A stretch of DNA of 50,176 nt from Clostridia bacterium (GCA_017547885.1 JAFYOP010000009.1:1-50176), one strand, 5' to 3'. Numbered from the stretch's first letter, positions 37,673 through 45,511 are shown. Made by a program: numbers and translations. The notes: generated by a model not told the origin, from the letters alone.

Positions 37673-37812
37673 TTGTTTTTCCAGTAGCGATTCGCATTAT
37701 TTGTTGGGTGCCATTTTAACAACGCAATTCTTTCTAAGCGCCACTAAATTGCAACTTGTAACTATGTAAAAAGCCCCATTTCAACCAAACTAAAGGGAGC
37801 ACCCTAAAATTT

Positions 37813-39339
37813 ATGATGGATGCAGGTGATGAAATTTTGAGTAAAGAAACTATTGTACAGCTGCAAAATATCAGCAAAAAATTCGGTGGCGTTTATGCGC
37901 TTAACGGTGTGGATTTCGATTTAAGCAACGAGATTCACTCCATTGTAGGTCACAACGGCGCCGGAAAATCCACTCTTGTTAAGATTTTGATGGGTGCACT
38001 TACGCCCGATGAAGGGAAGATCATCCTTAAAGGAAACGAAGTGCAGTTCTCCTCTCCCCGCAATGCCCAAAGCAACGGTATTGCAATGGTATGGCAGGAG
38101 CTGGCCGGTTTCCCCAACATATCTGTTACCGAAAACCTGATGATGCAGCGATTCATCAGAAAATCGTCCGGCCTTATAGACTGGAAGAGCAACTATGAGC
38201 AGACCTACGAATATCTGAAGCGTTTGGATTTGGATATCGATCCCAAACTCCCCATGGGAAAACTTCCCCTGGCTCAGCAGCAGCTAGTGGAGTTTGCCAA
38301 GGCGCTTTCTTATAATCCATCCGTTCTTATTCTCGATGAGCCCACATCCGCCCTCTCCTTCTCTGAACAGAGCGTACTTTATGACAAGGTTCGGGTTATC
38401 AGAGATCAGGGAGTAGCAGTGGTATACATATCCCATAAACTGGAAGAAGTAATGATGCTGTCCGACCGAATCACAGTTCTTCGTGACGGACACAAAATAT
38501 TCACCACCGATGCCGGAAACCTGACCAAAGCAGACCTTATTGAAGGCATTATAGGACAAAAGCCCAGTACTGACAGAAGTATCTCCCTTTCTACAGGGAT
38601 TGTGGAAAGGCCCCCCGTTCTTGAAGTTCAGTCGCTGAACAAAAATCGCCTTCTGCACAATGTTTCCTTTAATCTGGGACAAGGTGAAGTGCTGGGTATC
38701 ACCGGTCTTTCGGGTTCCGGCACCACGGAAATAGGCAAGGTGTTGTTCGGATTGGATCAGCATTATACAGGCCAGATAAAGCTTAACGGTGAATTTGTCT
38801 CTTTTACCAATCCTCAAGAGGCGATTGCCAGCGGCATAGGCTATGTTTCCAATAACCGAAAAGAAGACGGCTTAATCCCCAACCTCACAGTAGGCGACAA
38901 CATAGTTATCACCTCACTGAAAGATATGGCATCAGCCGGTGTAATCAGGAAGCACCTTATAGATGAACGTATCCACCCTATTATGGACCAGATTGAGCTG
39001 CGTCCACGTAATCCTCAGTTGCTTATCAGTTCTCTCAGCGGCGGTAACCAGCAAAAGGTCATTATTGGCCGATGGATGCGCGATGGCACCAACATCCTTA
39101 TTCTGGACGAGCCCACTCGCGGTGTTGATGTAGGCGCAATCGACAAGATATATGACACCATCCGCCACCTTGCCGCTTCTGGCCTAAGCGTAATCGTTCT
39201 TTCCAGTGAGTTTGAAGAAGTTTTCCCCAAAGTAGATCGCATGCTGGTAATGAACAGAGGTCACCTTGTGGGAGAATTGGATCCATCCAAGACCCACTGG
39301 GAAAACGCATTCGAAATGGCGTCACACTACGAAAATTAA
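37813..39339 (+). CDS. Monosaccharide-type ABC importer, double ATPase (RbsA/MglA-like)
   Basis: This is the cytoplasmic ATPase of a CUT2-class importer; it has two fused nucleotide-binding domains in 508 residues. Domain 1 has Walker A GHNGAGKST (46-54) and Walker B LILDEPTSAL. Domain 2 has the degenerate Walker A GLSGSGTTE, which lacks the Lys as usual in this class, the signature LSGGNQQKVIIGRWM, and LILDEPTRGVDVGA. The ATG at 37813 is 13 bases past GGGAG. A TTG at 37837 preceded by AGGTGATG is an equally good start (500 residues). It is first in an operon with permease, lipoprotein, SDR and cyclase, divergent from crt. Confidence 0.94.
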   Translation: MMDAGDEILSKETIVQLQNISKKFGGVYALNGVDFDLSNEIHSIVGHNGAGKSTLVKILMGALTPDEGKIILKGNEVQFSSPRNAQSNGIAMVWQELAGFPNISVTENLMMQRFIRKSSGLIDWKSNYEQTYEYLKRLDLDIDPKLPMGKLPLAQQQLVEFAKALSYNPSVLILDEPTSALSFSEQSVLYDKVRVIRDQGVAVVYISHKLEEVMMLSDRITVLRDGHKIFTTDAGNLTKADLIEGIIGQKPSTDRSISLSTGIVERPPVLEVQSLNKNRLLHNVSFNLGQGEVLGITGLSGSGTTEIGKVLFGLDQHYTGQIKLNGEFVSFTNPQEAIASGIGYVSNNRKEDGLIPNLTVGDNIVITSLKDMASAGVIRKHLIDERIHPIMDQIELRPRNPQLLISSLSGGNQQKVIIGRWMRDGTNILILDEPTRGVDVGAIDKIYDTIRHLAASGLSVIVLSSEFEEVFPKVDRMLVMNRGHLVGELDPSKTHWENAFEMASHYEN

Positions 39340-39354
39340 AGAGGAACCAGCAAA

Positions 39355-40335
39355 ATGAAACAGCAATCCATTTTGAAAAAAGCTCTCACAAACTTCTCTC
39401 GCAACGGCGCACTCGTTATTCTGGTCATTGCGGTCGCAGCCTTTGCCGTTCTAACCAAGGGTAAAAATATCAGCATTTCCAACATTATAAACATACTGAC
39501 CCAGGTTTCCAGTGTAGGCATCATGGCAATAGGTATGACGATGGTCATTATTGACAGAGGTATAGACCTTTCCGTGGGCGGTGTCGCATGTCTTTCGGTT
39601 GTTGTTGCCGCTGTAGGCATGGTGAAAATCGGTCTGCCCTGGTACGTATGTATAGTTTTTATGATAATCACCGGCCTGCTCATCGGATTCCTCAACGGCA
39701 TACTCATTGCAAAGCTTAAGATGCAGCCCTTTATCTGTACCATGGCAATGCTTAAAACCACCCAGGGTATCGCCTATTACATCATGCAGGGCAAGACATT
39801 ATTCGGTCTTCCCGAGCAGTGGGCTTTCTTCGGCCAGTCTAAATTCCTCGGCCTTCCTATTTGTGTATGGCTGCTCATCGTTCTGGGATTCATAGCTTTC
39901 CTTATTCTTAAATTTTCACGCTTTGGTCGTGAATTGTATGCCATGGGCGGCAATCCCCAGGCGGCATGGATGGCAGGTATTAACGTAAACCTCAATCGGA
40001 TCGCCGCTTATATGATTTCCAGTTTTTGCGCAACTGTCGCCGGTCTTATCATCAGTTCCCGTATAATGTGCGCACAAACCTCAATTGGTGACGGCAGCGA
40101 GCTTGACGCAATAGCATCCGCCGTTATTGGCGGCGTAAGCATGGCCGGCGGTGAAGGCGGCGTTATCGGCGCAATAATCGGCGCAATAATCATAAGCGTC
40201 ATCAACAACGGCCTAAACCTTATGGCTGTATCCCCTTATCTGCAAACGGTAATAAAAGGTTTGGTAATCTTCTTCGCAGTAATATTTGATATTATCCGCC
40301 GCAGAAACATGGAACAGCTGAAGGCTAACCAATAA
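39355..40335 (+). CDS. Monosaccharide-type ABC importer, permease (RbsC-like)
   Basis: These 326 residues form the membrane subunit, with about 8-10 hydrophobic segments. Family motifs include IGMTMVIIDRGIDLSVGG (the conserved GIDLSVG loop), GFLNGILIAKLKMQPFICTM, GRELYAMGGNPQAAWMAGIN (coupling segment contacting the ATPase) and a C-terminal block with DAIASAVIGGVSMAGGEG. The start is ATG 39355 after AGAGG, 15 bases from the ATPase stop. The CUT2 family imports ribose, xylose, galactose, inositol and related compounds. The substrate cannot be read from the permease. Confidence 0.95.
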   Translation: MKQQSILKKALTNFSRNGALVILVIAVAAFAVLTKGKNISISNIINILTQVSSVGIMAIGMTMVIIDRGIDLSVGGVACLSVVVAAVGMVKIGLPWYVCIVFMIITGLLIGFLNGILIAKLKMQPFICTMAMLKTTQGIAYYIMQGKTLFGLPEQWAFFGQSKFLGLPICVWLLIVLGFIAFLILKFSRFGRELYAMGGNPQAAWMAGINVNLNRIAAYMISSFCATVAGLIISSRIMCAQTSIGDGSELDAIASAVIGGVSMAGGEGGVIGAIIGAIIISVINNGLNLMAVSPYLQTVIKGLVIFFAVIFDIIRRRNMEQLKANQ

Positions 40336-40398
40336 TTAAAACAGTTTATTGATACGCCTGTGTATTAATAGAATAAACAAAAGAAAGGAAGCACTACA

Positions 40399-41529
40399 AT
40401 GAAGAAAACAATCTCTATCCTTCTCGCACTGGCATTGATGGTATTTGCCTTTGGTTGCACCACAGCAGAACCCGTTGCCGAGCCCGCACCCGAAGCAGCA
40501 GAAGCAGCAACCGAAGCGGTTGAAGAAGCACTTGAAGAAGTTGCTGCCCATCCCCTTGCGGGCAAAGCTGTTGACGAAAACGGCGAACCACTCGTGCTTG
40601 GTTATCTGAGCTGTGACGTTATGAACGACTGGACTTCCACCTGTCAGGGCGTTTCCAGGACTCTTTGGGAAGCCGCAGGCGGCGAAGTAATATGCTACGT
40701 ATCAAACTACGACCTGGCACTGGAAGTTTCCTACATGAATGACCTGATCGAGCTGGGTGTCGATGCCATTATTTATCAGTGCAGCGACAGCTACGCTGGC
40801 GCTCCTGCCGTAGAGGCCGCCAAGGCAGCAGGCATTCCTATTATCACTGTTGATATGGACGTTGAAGGCGCTGACAGCGACTGCTATGTTCACATTGACC
40901 AGCCCGGCATGGGTAAGACTTGCGGTCAGTGGATCATCGACAGGTACTCCGCTGAGAATCCCGCCAAGGTTCTTGAGATCGCCGGTCTTGTAAACCACTC
41001 TGCAGCAGTTCAGCGCGGCGGCGGCTTCCATGAAGCAGTAGACAGCATCGATTACATTGACGTTGTTAACACCGTTGACACCGGATGGGATCCCGACGTT
41101 GCTCTTAACGGCATCCTGGATGCTTTCCAGGCCAATCCCGAAATCAACGTAATTTACAGCCACTCTGACTCCATGATGCCCGGCATCATCGAAGGTCTGC
41201 GTCAGATCGGTAAGCTGGTTCCCGTTGGCGAAGAAGGCCACATCCCCGTACTGTCCATCGACTGCAACTTCACCGGCATCCAGGCAGTTCGCGACGGTTA
41301 TGTAGATCTGATCTGCGAGCACAGCCCTCAGCTCCATGCCACTATTTGTGTAAACGTTGCTCTGGCAGCCATCTACGGTCAGGAAATTCCCTCTGACATC
41401 ACCATTACTTCTCCCATGGTTGATCCCTCCAACGTTGATTCTCCTGATCGTTGGGCAAACAACGTGGCCGGTGAATTCGCATCCTGGCCCTATGTACAGC
41501 AGGATTACTTCCCCATCCCCACCCGTTAA
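40399..41529 (+). CDS. Sugar-binding lipoprotein of the ABC importer
   Basis: This is a type-I periplasmic-binding-protein-fold lipoprotein that would deliver substrate to the permease outside the membrane. A lipobox ends in FAFGC with the lipidated Cys20. A Glu/Ala/Pro-rich linker (about 22-50) precedes the ligand domain, which begins LVLGYLSCDVMNDWTSTCQG. Segments such as GVDAIIYQCSDSYAGAPAVE, IPIITVDMDVEGADSD and VIYSHSDSMMPGIIEGLRQI are typical of CUT2 binding proteins. It starts 63 bases after the permease. A 12-bp hairpin downstream may raise its expression relative to the genes that follow. The ligand is unknown. Confidence 0.92.
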   Translation: MKKTISILLALALMVFAFGCTTAEPVAEPAPEAAEAATEAVEEALEEVAAHPLAGKAVDENGEPLVLGYLSCDVMNDWTSTCQGVSRTLWEAAGGEVICYVSNYDLALEVSYMNDLIELGVDAIIYQCSDSYAGAPAVEAAKAAGIPIITVDMDVEGADSDCYVHIDQPGMGKTCGQWIIDRYSAENPAKVLEIAGLVNHSAAVQRGGGFHEAVDSIDYIDVVNTVDTGWDPDVALNGILDAFQANPEINVIYSHSDSMMPGIIEGLRQIGKLVPVGEEGHIPVLSIDCNFTGIQAVRDGYVDLICEHSPQLHATICVNVALAAIYGQEIPSDITITSPMVDPSNVDSPDRWANNVAGEFASWPYVQQDYFPIPTR

Positions 41530-41577
41530 TTACTCGTTCTCCTTGTTACTAGGACAACTTTCCTAATAACACAAATA

Positions 41578-41613
41578 CAACAGGTATCGGATATTTATAT
41601 TCGATACCTGTTG
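41578..41613 (+). other. Hairpin between the lipoprotein and SDR genes
   Basis: CAACAGGTATCG (41578-41589) pairs perfectly with CGATACCTGTTG (41602-41613). It has no T run and is followed by more genes on the same strand. Such structures after binding-protein genes often protect the upstream mRNA and lower read-through. Confidence 0.55.
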
Positions 41614-41665
41614 CTCTAAAGATAGTCATTATAATCTTTGCATTCGCATAAAGGAGTATCAATAA

Positions 41666-42457
41666 ATGGAATTAAAAGATAAAGTATGTGTTATCACCGG
41701 AGGCACCAGCGGTATAGGCGAGACCACCGTACATCGCTTTGTAGAAGAAGGAGCGAAGGTTGTATTTTGCGGCAGACGCAAGGAAAAAGGCGAAAAGGTA
41801 ATGCAGGATGTCATCAATGCGGGATATCCCGGTGAAGTCCGCTTCTTCCAGTGTGATGTAAGCGTACCCGAAGAAGTTGAGAAGCTCGCCGCATATACCA
41901 AGGAAGAATTCGGCAATTGTGAGGTTCTCTTTACCAATGCCGGCATACACCGCACAGGCAAAATTCACGAGGTCACCCTAGAACAGTGGAACAGCGTTAT
42001 GAAAGTTGACCTACAGGGCGTATTCCTCTGCTGCCATTATTTTATTCCCCACATGCTGGAGAAAAACTACGGCACCATCATTAACATGTCTTCAGTTTCC
42101 GGTCTTGCCGGTGACTACAATATGATCGCCTATAACACCGCCAAGGGTGCCATCACAAACCTGACCAGGTGCCTTGCGTTAGACTATGCCGACAAGGGTA
42201 TCCGCGCCAACTCCGTATGTCCCGGCACCATTGCCACCGAGATTACCGCTGCAACATTTAAGGCGGATCCCGCATCTTATCAGCAGTTTGTAGATGCATA
42301 TCCCGTTCATTTTATTGCAGATCCTGTCGATGTGGCCAACCTGTGCGTATTCCTCGCCAGCCGCAAGGCAGACTTCATAAACGGCGCAAACATCCCCATA
42401 GACGGCGGTATCCTTGCCCATACAGGTCAGCCCTACATTCCCGACGGCGAAGAATAA
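41666..42457 (+). CDS. Short-chain dehydrogenase/reductase (classical SDR)
   Basis: This NAD(P)-dependent oxidoreductase has 263 residues. The cofactor motif TGGTSGIG is at 11-18, NAG at 91-93, catalytic Ser143 is in NMSSVSG, and Tyr156-x3-Lys160 is in YNTAK. After the dinucleotide fold it ends GANIPIDGGILAHTG, as in polyol or sugar dehydrogenases of this superfamily. Arg37-Arg38 after the second strand (CGRRKEK) suggests NADP preference, but this is weak. It sits 136 bases after the binding lipoprotein and 21 before the cyclase gene. I infer oxidation of the imported substrate or an intermediate. Confidence 0.9.
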   Translation: MELKDKVCVITGGTSGIGETTVHRFVEEGAKVVFCGRRKEKGEKVMQDVINAGYPGEVRFFQCDVSVPEEVEKLAAYTKEEFGNCEVLFTNAGIHRTGKIHEVTLEQWNSVMKVDLQGVFLCCHYFIPHMLEKNYGTIINMSSVSGLAGDYNMIAYNTAKGAITNLTRCLALDYADKGIRANSVCPGTIATEITAATFKADPASYQQFVDAYPVHFIADPVDVANLCVFLASRKADFINGANIPIDGGILAHTGQPYIPDGEE

Positions 42458-42478
42458 CCCAAATGGAGGGACACGCAT

Positions 42479-43165
42479 ATGAAGCTTACCGAACTTTCTT
42501 ATCCTATTGGTGTGGATATTCCTGTATATCCCACCAACCCATCTGAGAAGTACTACTTTGAAAGCAACATGGATAACGGCGATCCGGCAAACACTTCCAC
42601 CGCCTTACATCATATGCATAATGGTTCTCATGTTGATGCTCCCCTTCATTTTTCCAAGGGCGGCTCAGATATAATGTCAATTTCCATCGATGATTTCTAT
42701 TATACTTCCCCCTATCTGCTGTCCATTCCCAAGAAAAAGGGAGAACTCATTACCCTTGAGGATTTAAAAGCTAAGGAGGAAGAAATTAAAAATTCGGATA
42801 TTCTCTTACTCTATGTACATTATGCCGACATAAGGGAAAACAAGGCCGTATTTCTTGACGATTTCCCCGCACTATCCAAAGAAGGCGCCTTGTACCTCAG
42901 AACTTCTTTCCCCAAGCTTAAGGCTATAGCCATTGATGTTATCAGTATTGAAAGCGCCACCGCGGGCGCTCCGAACAATTTTCCCGTTCACCACGCTTTG
43001 TTGGACAGAGTGGATTCAGGCAATGCCCCCCTTCTTGTTTTCGAGGACATCAATTTGAAAGCTTACAGTGAGATCCAGGGGAATGTAACCGCAATATCGG
43101 CTTTTCCCATACGCTGGCTGCATGCTGAGGCAGGCCCTATAAATATGGTTGCTTTCAGCGAGTAA
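42479..43165 (+). CDS. Cyclase-family metal-dependent hydrolase (arylformamidase-like)
   Basis: This family (kynurenine formamidase and relatives) uses a metal held by an HxGTHxDxPxHF motif. Here it reads HNGSHVDAPLHF at residues 47-58, with H47, H51, D53 and H57 in place. The central and C-terminal parts have LKAIAIDVISIES and FPVHHALLDRVD, also typical. The 228-residue length is normal. ATG 42479 follows GGAGGG by 8 bases. No kynurenine genes are nearby. With the SDR and the dehydratase, a lactone- or ring-opening hydrolase is a reasonable guess, but the substrate is not known. Confidence 0.87.
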   Translation: MKLTELSYPIGVDIPVYPTNPSEKYYFESNMDNGDPANTSTALHHMHNGSHVDAPLHFSKGGSDIMSISIDDFYYTSPYLLSIPKKKGELITLEDLKAKEEEIKNSDILLLYVHYADIRENKAVFLDDFPALSKEGALYLRTSFPKLKAIAIDVISIESATAGAPNNFPVHHALLDRVDSGNAPLLVFEDINLKAYSEIQGNVTAISAFPIRWLHAEAGPINMVAFSE

Positions 43166-43210
43166 TCCATCATAACATATAAAACCGTACAAATGCCGCG
43201 TCCTCTGTTT

Positions 43211-43245
43211 ACCCGGCTGCTGTTTGCCATTTTTAGCTGCCGGGT
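43211..43245 (+). other. Imperfect hairpin after the cyclase gene
   Basis: ACCCGGCTGCT (43211-43221) and AGCTGCCGGGT (43235-43245) pair at 9 of 11 positions, about 45 bases after the cyclase stop. It precedes the stronger terminator at 43262. Confidence 0.4.
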
Positions 43246-43261
43246 CAACTTAATTCCCCTA

Positions 43262-43292
43262 AAAAAGCTGTCTCCACCGGAGGCAGCTTTTT
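43262..43292. terminator. Bidirectional terminator between the cyclase gene and marR
   Basis: AAAAAGCTGTCTCC (43262-43275), loop ACC, GGAGGCAGCTTTTT (43279-43292). The stem has one G-T wobble and is followed by T residues on both strands. It serves the convergent importer operon and marR. Confidence 0.85.
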
Positions 43293-43315
43293 ACCTGTTT
43301 GTCAACTTGAAATGG

Positions 43316-43747
43316 TTATTCCATATTCTTTTGAGCATTTTCTATCATCATGGAAAAGCACTTTATCATTCCGTCCATCTCCGCTTCGCAGATACCTTCC
43401 AATACAGCCCTGTTCGCATCATTTATTAATGAATTGATGGGCTCCTGCATGGATGAACCTTTAGCTGTAAGGCTAACTATAACAGTTCGCCTGTCCTCCT
43501 TGTTGAATTGCCGCTGTATAAAGCCCTTTGCCTCAGCACGTGCAAGCAAGCCGCTGATACTGGAGGTATCAAGACACAGAGTTTGTGCAATTTGTGTTGG
43601 TGTCTGATTGTCTTTTCCCCATAAGCAGTTCATCAGCGCATACTGAGATGGCGTAAAATCGTACAAAGCCAACTTGCTCTTAAAATACAATGAGACCGTA
43701 TTTTGAGCCCGTGCCAATTGGAAATTTATACAGTCCTGAAGACGCAT
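43316..43747 (-). CDS. MarR-family transcriptional regulator
   Basis: MarR proteins are winged-helix dimers that usually repress transporter or catabolic genes until a small, often aromatic or acidic, ligand binds. The 143 residues have the DNA-binding core FTPSQYALMNCLWGKDNQTP, TPTQIAQTLCLDTSSISGLL (recognition helix) and the wing KEDRRTVIVSLTAKG. The flanking helices are for dimerisation. It is convergent with the importer operon and shares its terminator. It might regulate that operon or lie there by chance. No palindrome is evident right before its start at 43747. Confidence 0.92.
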   Translation of the reverse strand: MRLQDCINFQLARAQNTVSLYFKSKLALYDFTPSQYALMNCLWGKDNQTPTQIAQTLCLDTSSISGLLARAEAKGFIQRQFNKEDRRTVIVSLTAKGSSMQEPINSLINDANRAVLEGICEAEMDGMIKCFSMMIENAQKNME

Positions 43748-44035
43748 TATCCTTTCACCCTCTTATAACTTTATTTATTTTATTATATCACGATTCGGTC
43801 ATCGCACAAATACATATTAAGACGCGTGTCCGACTCTCACCAGGCACTCAGAAGCCCCGTAAAACAGTTTTGTCATGTTATGTGCAACCCAACACCTGTT
43901 AACACTTAAAGGCCTCAGAGGGCGTTTATGACGCTTATATGGCATCCCTTTTATGACATGTTCTAAATACAACCTCATCACCTGTAATGCCCCGCCGGGC
44001 AAGCCTGCCCTCTCCAAAGCTTAGATTTATCGAGC
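43748..44035. other. Unexplained intergenic stretch between marR and the tRNA operon
   Basis: About 290 bases without a recognisable gene. A 66-codon minus-strand frame exists, but it has no family resemblance and overlaps nothing supportable. TTTATGAC occurs twice (around 43926 and 43951), and a short GCCC-GGGC stem lies near 43990. I see no promoter-quality signal. Confidence 0.4.
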
Positions 44036-44070
44036 AAAACAAAAAGCACCCAATGGGTGCTTTTTGTTTT
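44036..44070 (-). terminator. Terminator of the tRNA operon
   Basis: AAAACAAAAAGCACCC (44036-44051), loop AAT, GGGTGCTTTTTGTTTT (44055-44070). The 16-bp perfect stem with a T-rich flank lies directly after the tRNA-Cys gene. Confidence 0.9.
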
Positions 44071-44072
44071 AG

Positions 44073-44146
44073 TGGAGGCACCACCCGGAATCGAACCGGG
44101 GATGAAGGTTTTGCAGACCTCTGCCTTACCGCTTGGCTATGGTGCC
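44073..44146 (-). tRNA. tRNA-Cys (GCA)
   Basis: This is a cloverleaf of 74 bases with encoded CCA. The acceptor GGCACCA pairs with TGGTGCC, the discriminator is T (usual for Cys), and the anticodon loop CTGCAAA gives anticodon GCA. It is the last gene of the Val-Asp-Phe-Gly-Cys operon. Confidence 0.95.
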
Positions 44147-44162
44147 ATACTATTATAAAAAA

Positions 44163-44238
44163 TGGAGCGGGAGACGGGGCTCGAACCCGCCACCTCCGCC
44201 TTGGCAAGGCGGCGCTCTACCAAATGAGCTACTCCCGC
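44163..44238 (-). tRNA. tRNA-Gly (GCC)
   Basis: 76 bases including CCA. The acceptor GCGGGAG pairs with CTCCCGC. The anticodon stem CCGCC/GGCGG holds loop TTGCCAA, anticodon GCC. The T arm contains GGTTCGAGCCC. Confidence 0.95.
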
Positions 44239-44242
44239 AATA

Positions 44243-44318
44243 TGGTGCCTCAGAGTGGACTTGAACCACCGACACAGGGATTTTCAGTCCCTTGCTCTAC
44301 CAACTGAGCTACCGAGGC
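44243..44318 (-). tRNA. tRNA-Phe (GAA)
   Basis: 76 bases including CCA. The acceptor GCCTCGG pairs with CTGAGGC with one G-T wobble. The anticodon arm AGGGA-CTGAAAA-TCCCT gives anticodon GAA. The D arm has AGCTCAGTTGGTAGAGC. Confidence 0.95.
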
Positions 44319-44321
44319 AAA

Positions 44322-44398
44322 TGGCGATCCGAAGGGGGCTCGAACCCCTGACCTCCAGCGTGACAGGCTGGCATTCTAACCAACTGAACTACCGGACC
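44322..44398 (-). tRNA. tRNA-Asp (GTC)
   Basis: 77 bases including CCA. The acceptor GGTCCGG pairs with TCGGATC with wobbles, and the discriminator is G as expected for Asp. The anticodon arm CCAGC-CTGTCAC-GCTGG gives GTC. Confidence 0.95.
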
Positions 44399-44405
44399 AA
44401 AATGG

Positions 44406-44481
44406 TGGTGGGAGCAACAGGGCTCGAACCTGTGACCCCCTGCTTGTAAGGCAGGTGCTCTCCCAGCTGAGCTATGCTCCC
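44406..44481 (-). tRNA. tRNA-Val (TAC)
   Basis: 76 bases including CCA. The acceptor GGGAGCA pairs with TGCTCCC. The anticodon arm CCTGC-CTTACAA-GCAGG gives TAC. It is the first gene of the tRNA operon, about 40 bases after the promoter. Confidence 0.95.
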
Positions 44482-44514
44482 ACTCGTTTGCGTCCACTTG
44501 GGACTGCGAGAGTT

Positions 44515-44543
44515 AGTATACACTACATCCCCCAAACTGTCAA
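44515..44543 (-). promoter_or_regulatory. Promoter of the tRNA operon
   Basis: TTGACA (44538-44543), 17-base spacer, TATACT (44515-44520) on the minus strand. This is a strong sigma-A promoter as expected for stable RNA. It lacks an obvious T-rich UP copy, though A/T runs lie just upstream. Confidence 0.85.
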
Positions 44544-44586
44544 TGGGTTTTTTACAAAAAAATTTATATCTTTATACATATATTTT

Positions 44587-44615
44587 GAATAACAGGCCTG
44601 TCAGGCCTGTTATTC
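44587..44615. repeat. Perfect 29-base palindrome upstream of the tRNA promoter
   Basis: GAATAACAGGCCTG, one T, then CAGGCCTGTTATTC. The arms are 14 bases each without mismatch. It lies between the rnf terminator and the tRNA promoter. Without a T run it is not a normal terminator, and it could be a protein-binding site. Confidence 0.6.
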
Positions 44616-44639
44616 GTCATTATTTCTGCAAAAAAAATA

Positions 44640-44670
44640 AACAGAGGAACGGATGCTCCGTTCCTCTGTT
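44640..44670 (-). terminator. Terminator of the rnf operon
   Basis: AACAGAGGAACGGA (44640-44653) with loop TGC and TCCGTTCCTCTGTT (44657-44670). On the minus strand the 14-bp perfect stem is followed by TTTATTTTTTTT. It lies 22 bases after the rnfB stop. Confidence 0.92.
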
Positions 44671-44692
44671 ATATGAAAGGTGTTGGTTTTGA

Positions 44693-45496
44693 TTAGGCAA
44701 GGAAATCCACGATGCACTTGCAGGGGCATACCTTTGCGCAGGCGCCGCAGCGGGTGCACTTTTCGGGATCGATCTTGGCAACGCCGCCCTCTACGTGGAT
44801 AGCGTCGCTGGGGCATTCCTTGGTGCAGCGTCCGCAGGCGATGCAGGCCTTCATGCAGGCAGCACGTGCCTCACGGCCGGAATCGGTATTGCGGCAGGAA
44901 ACGATAACGGTTTCGTTGACGGGCTTCAGCTCGATCACGCCGCGGGGGCAGGCCTTCTGGCACTGACCGCAGGCGGTGCACTTGCTCTCGTCTATCTTGG
45001 CGATGCCGTTAACTATCTCAATGGCGCCAAAGGCACATGCCTTTGCGCAGTCGCCAAGGCCTATGCAGGCAAAGCGGCACATCTTGGGGCCGCCTGCAAT
45101 ACCGGCAACGGTAGCGCAGCTTGCGTAGCCATCGTAAATGTAGCGATCCTTTGCAACGCCGCACTCGCCCTGACATACAACGCGGGCAGCAATACGCTCG
45201 CCGCTGAGGTCTACAGACATACCCATGATGGCAGCAATGGCCTCTGCAGCCTTTGCGCCGCCGGGAGTACAGCCGTTAACGGGGGCTTCGCCGTCTACTA
45301 CGGCCTGTGCGAATGCATCGCAGCCTGCATAGCCGCAGGCACCGCAGTTTGCGCCGCCCAGGCACTCACGGATAGCGGAGGCGCGGGGGTCAACTTCTAC
45401 TGCGAACTTCTTGTCCGCAATGGTGAGGACTACGCCGAACAGCACGCCCAGCACAGCCATAACGGCCAGAGCCAGAATAATAGCAGTAATATTCAT
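44693..45496 (-). CDS. rnfB: Rnf complex subunit B (Fe-S electron-transfer subunit)
   Basis: RnfB is thought to accept electrons from reduced ferredoxin and feed the Rnf ion pump at the membrane. The 267 residues begin with one membrane anchor (about 3-28). The Fe-S domain has CLGGANCGACGYAGC (45-59), and CTPGG and several 4Fe-4S ferredoxin sets follow, including CTACGQCQKACP, CIACGRCTKECP and CTRCGACAKVCP. The clostridial-length, multi-ferredoxin form is typical. It is last in rnfC-D-E-A-B, 15 bases after rnfA, with a strong terminator behind it. Confidence 0.96.
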   Translation of the reverse strand: MNITAIILALAVMAVLGVLFGVVLTIADKKFAVEVDPRASAIRECLGGANCGACGYAGCDAFAQAVVDGEAPVNGCTPGGAKAAEAIAAIMGMSVDLSGERIAARVVCQGECGVAKDRYIYDGYASCATVAGIAGGPKMCRFACIGLGDCAKACAFGAIEIVNGIAKIDESKCTACGQCQKACPRGVIELKPVNETVIVSCRNTDSGREARAACMKACIACGRCTKECPSDAIHVEGGVAKIDPEKCTRCGACAKVCPCKCIVDFLA

Positions 45497-45511
45497 GCAT
45501 ATCCTCCTTTA

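Noticed and set aside
37388..37812. Riboswitch in the long divergent region
   Set aside because: I found promoters and operator-like repeats but no conserved aptamer shape that I recognise.
42479..43165. Kynurenine formamidase in tryptophan breakdown
   Set aside because: The motif fits the broad cyclase family, but no kynurenine-pathway genes are present. The name would over-specify the substrate.
43817..44017. 66-codon minus-strand frame between marR and the tRNA genes
   Set aside because: No ribosome site, no family resemblance, and an unusual composition. Not supportable as a gene.
43935..44497. Several frames of 60-110 codons across the tRNA cluster
   Set aside because: They run through five clear tRNA genes and cannot be real proteins.
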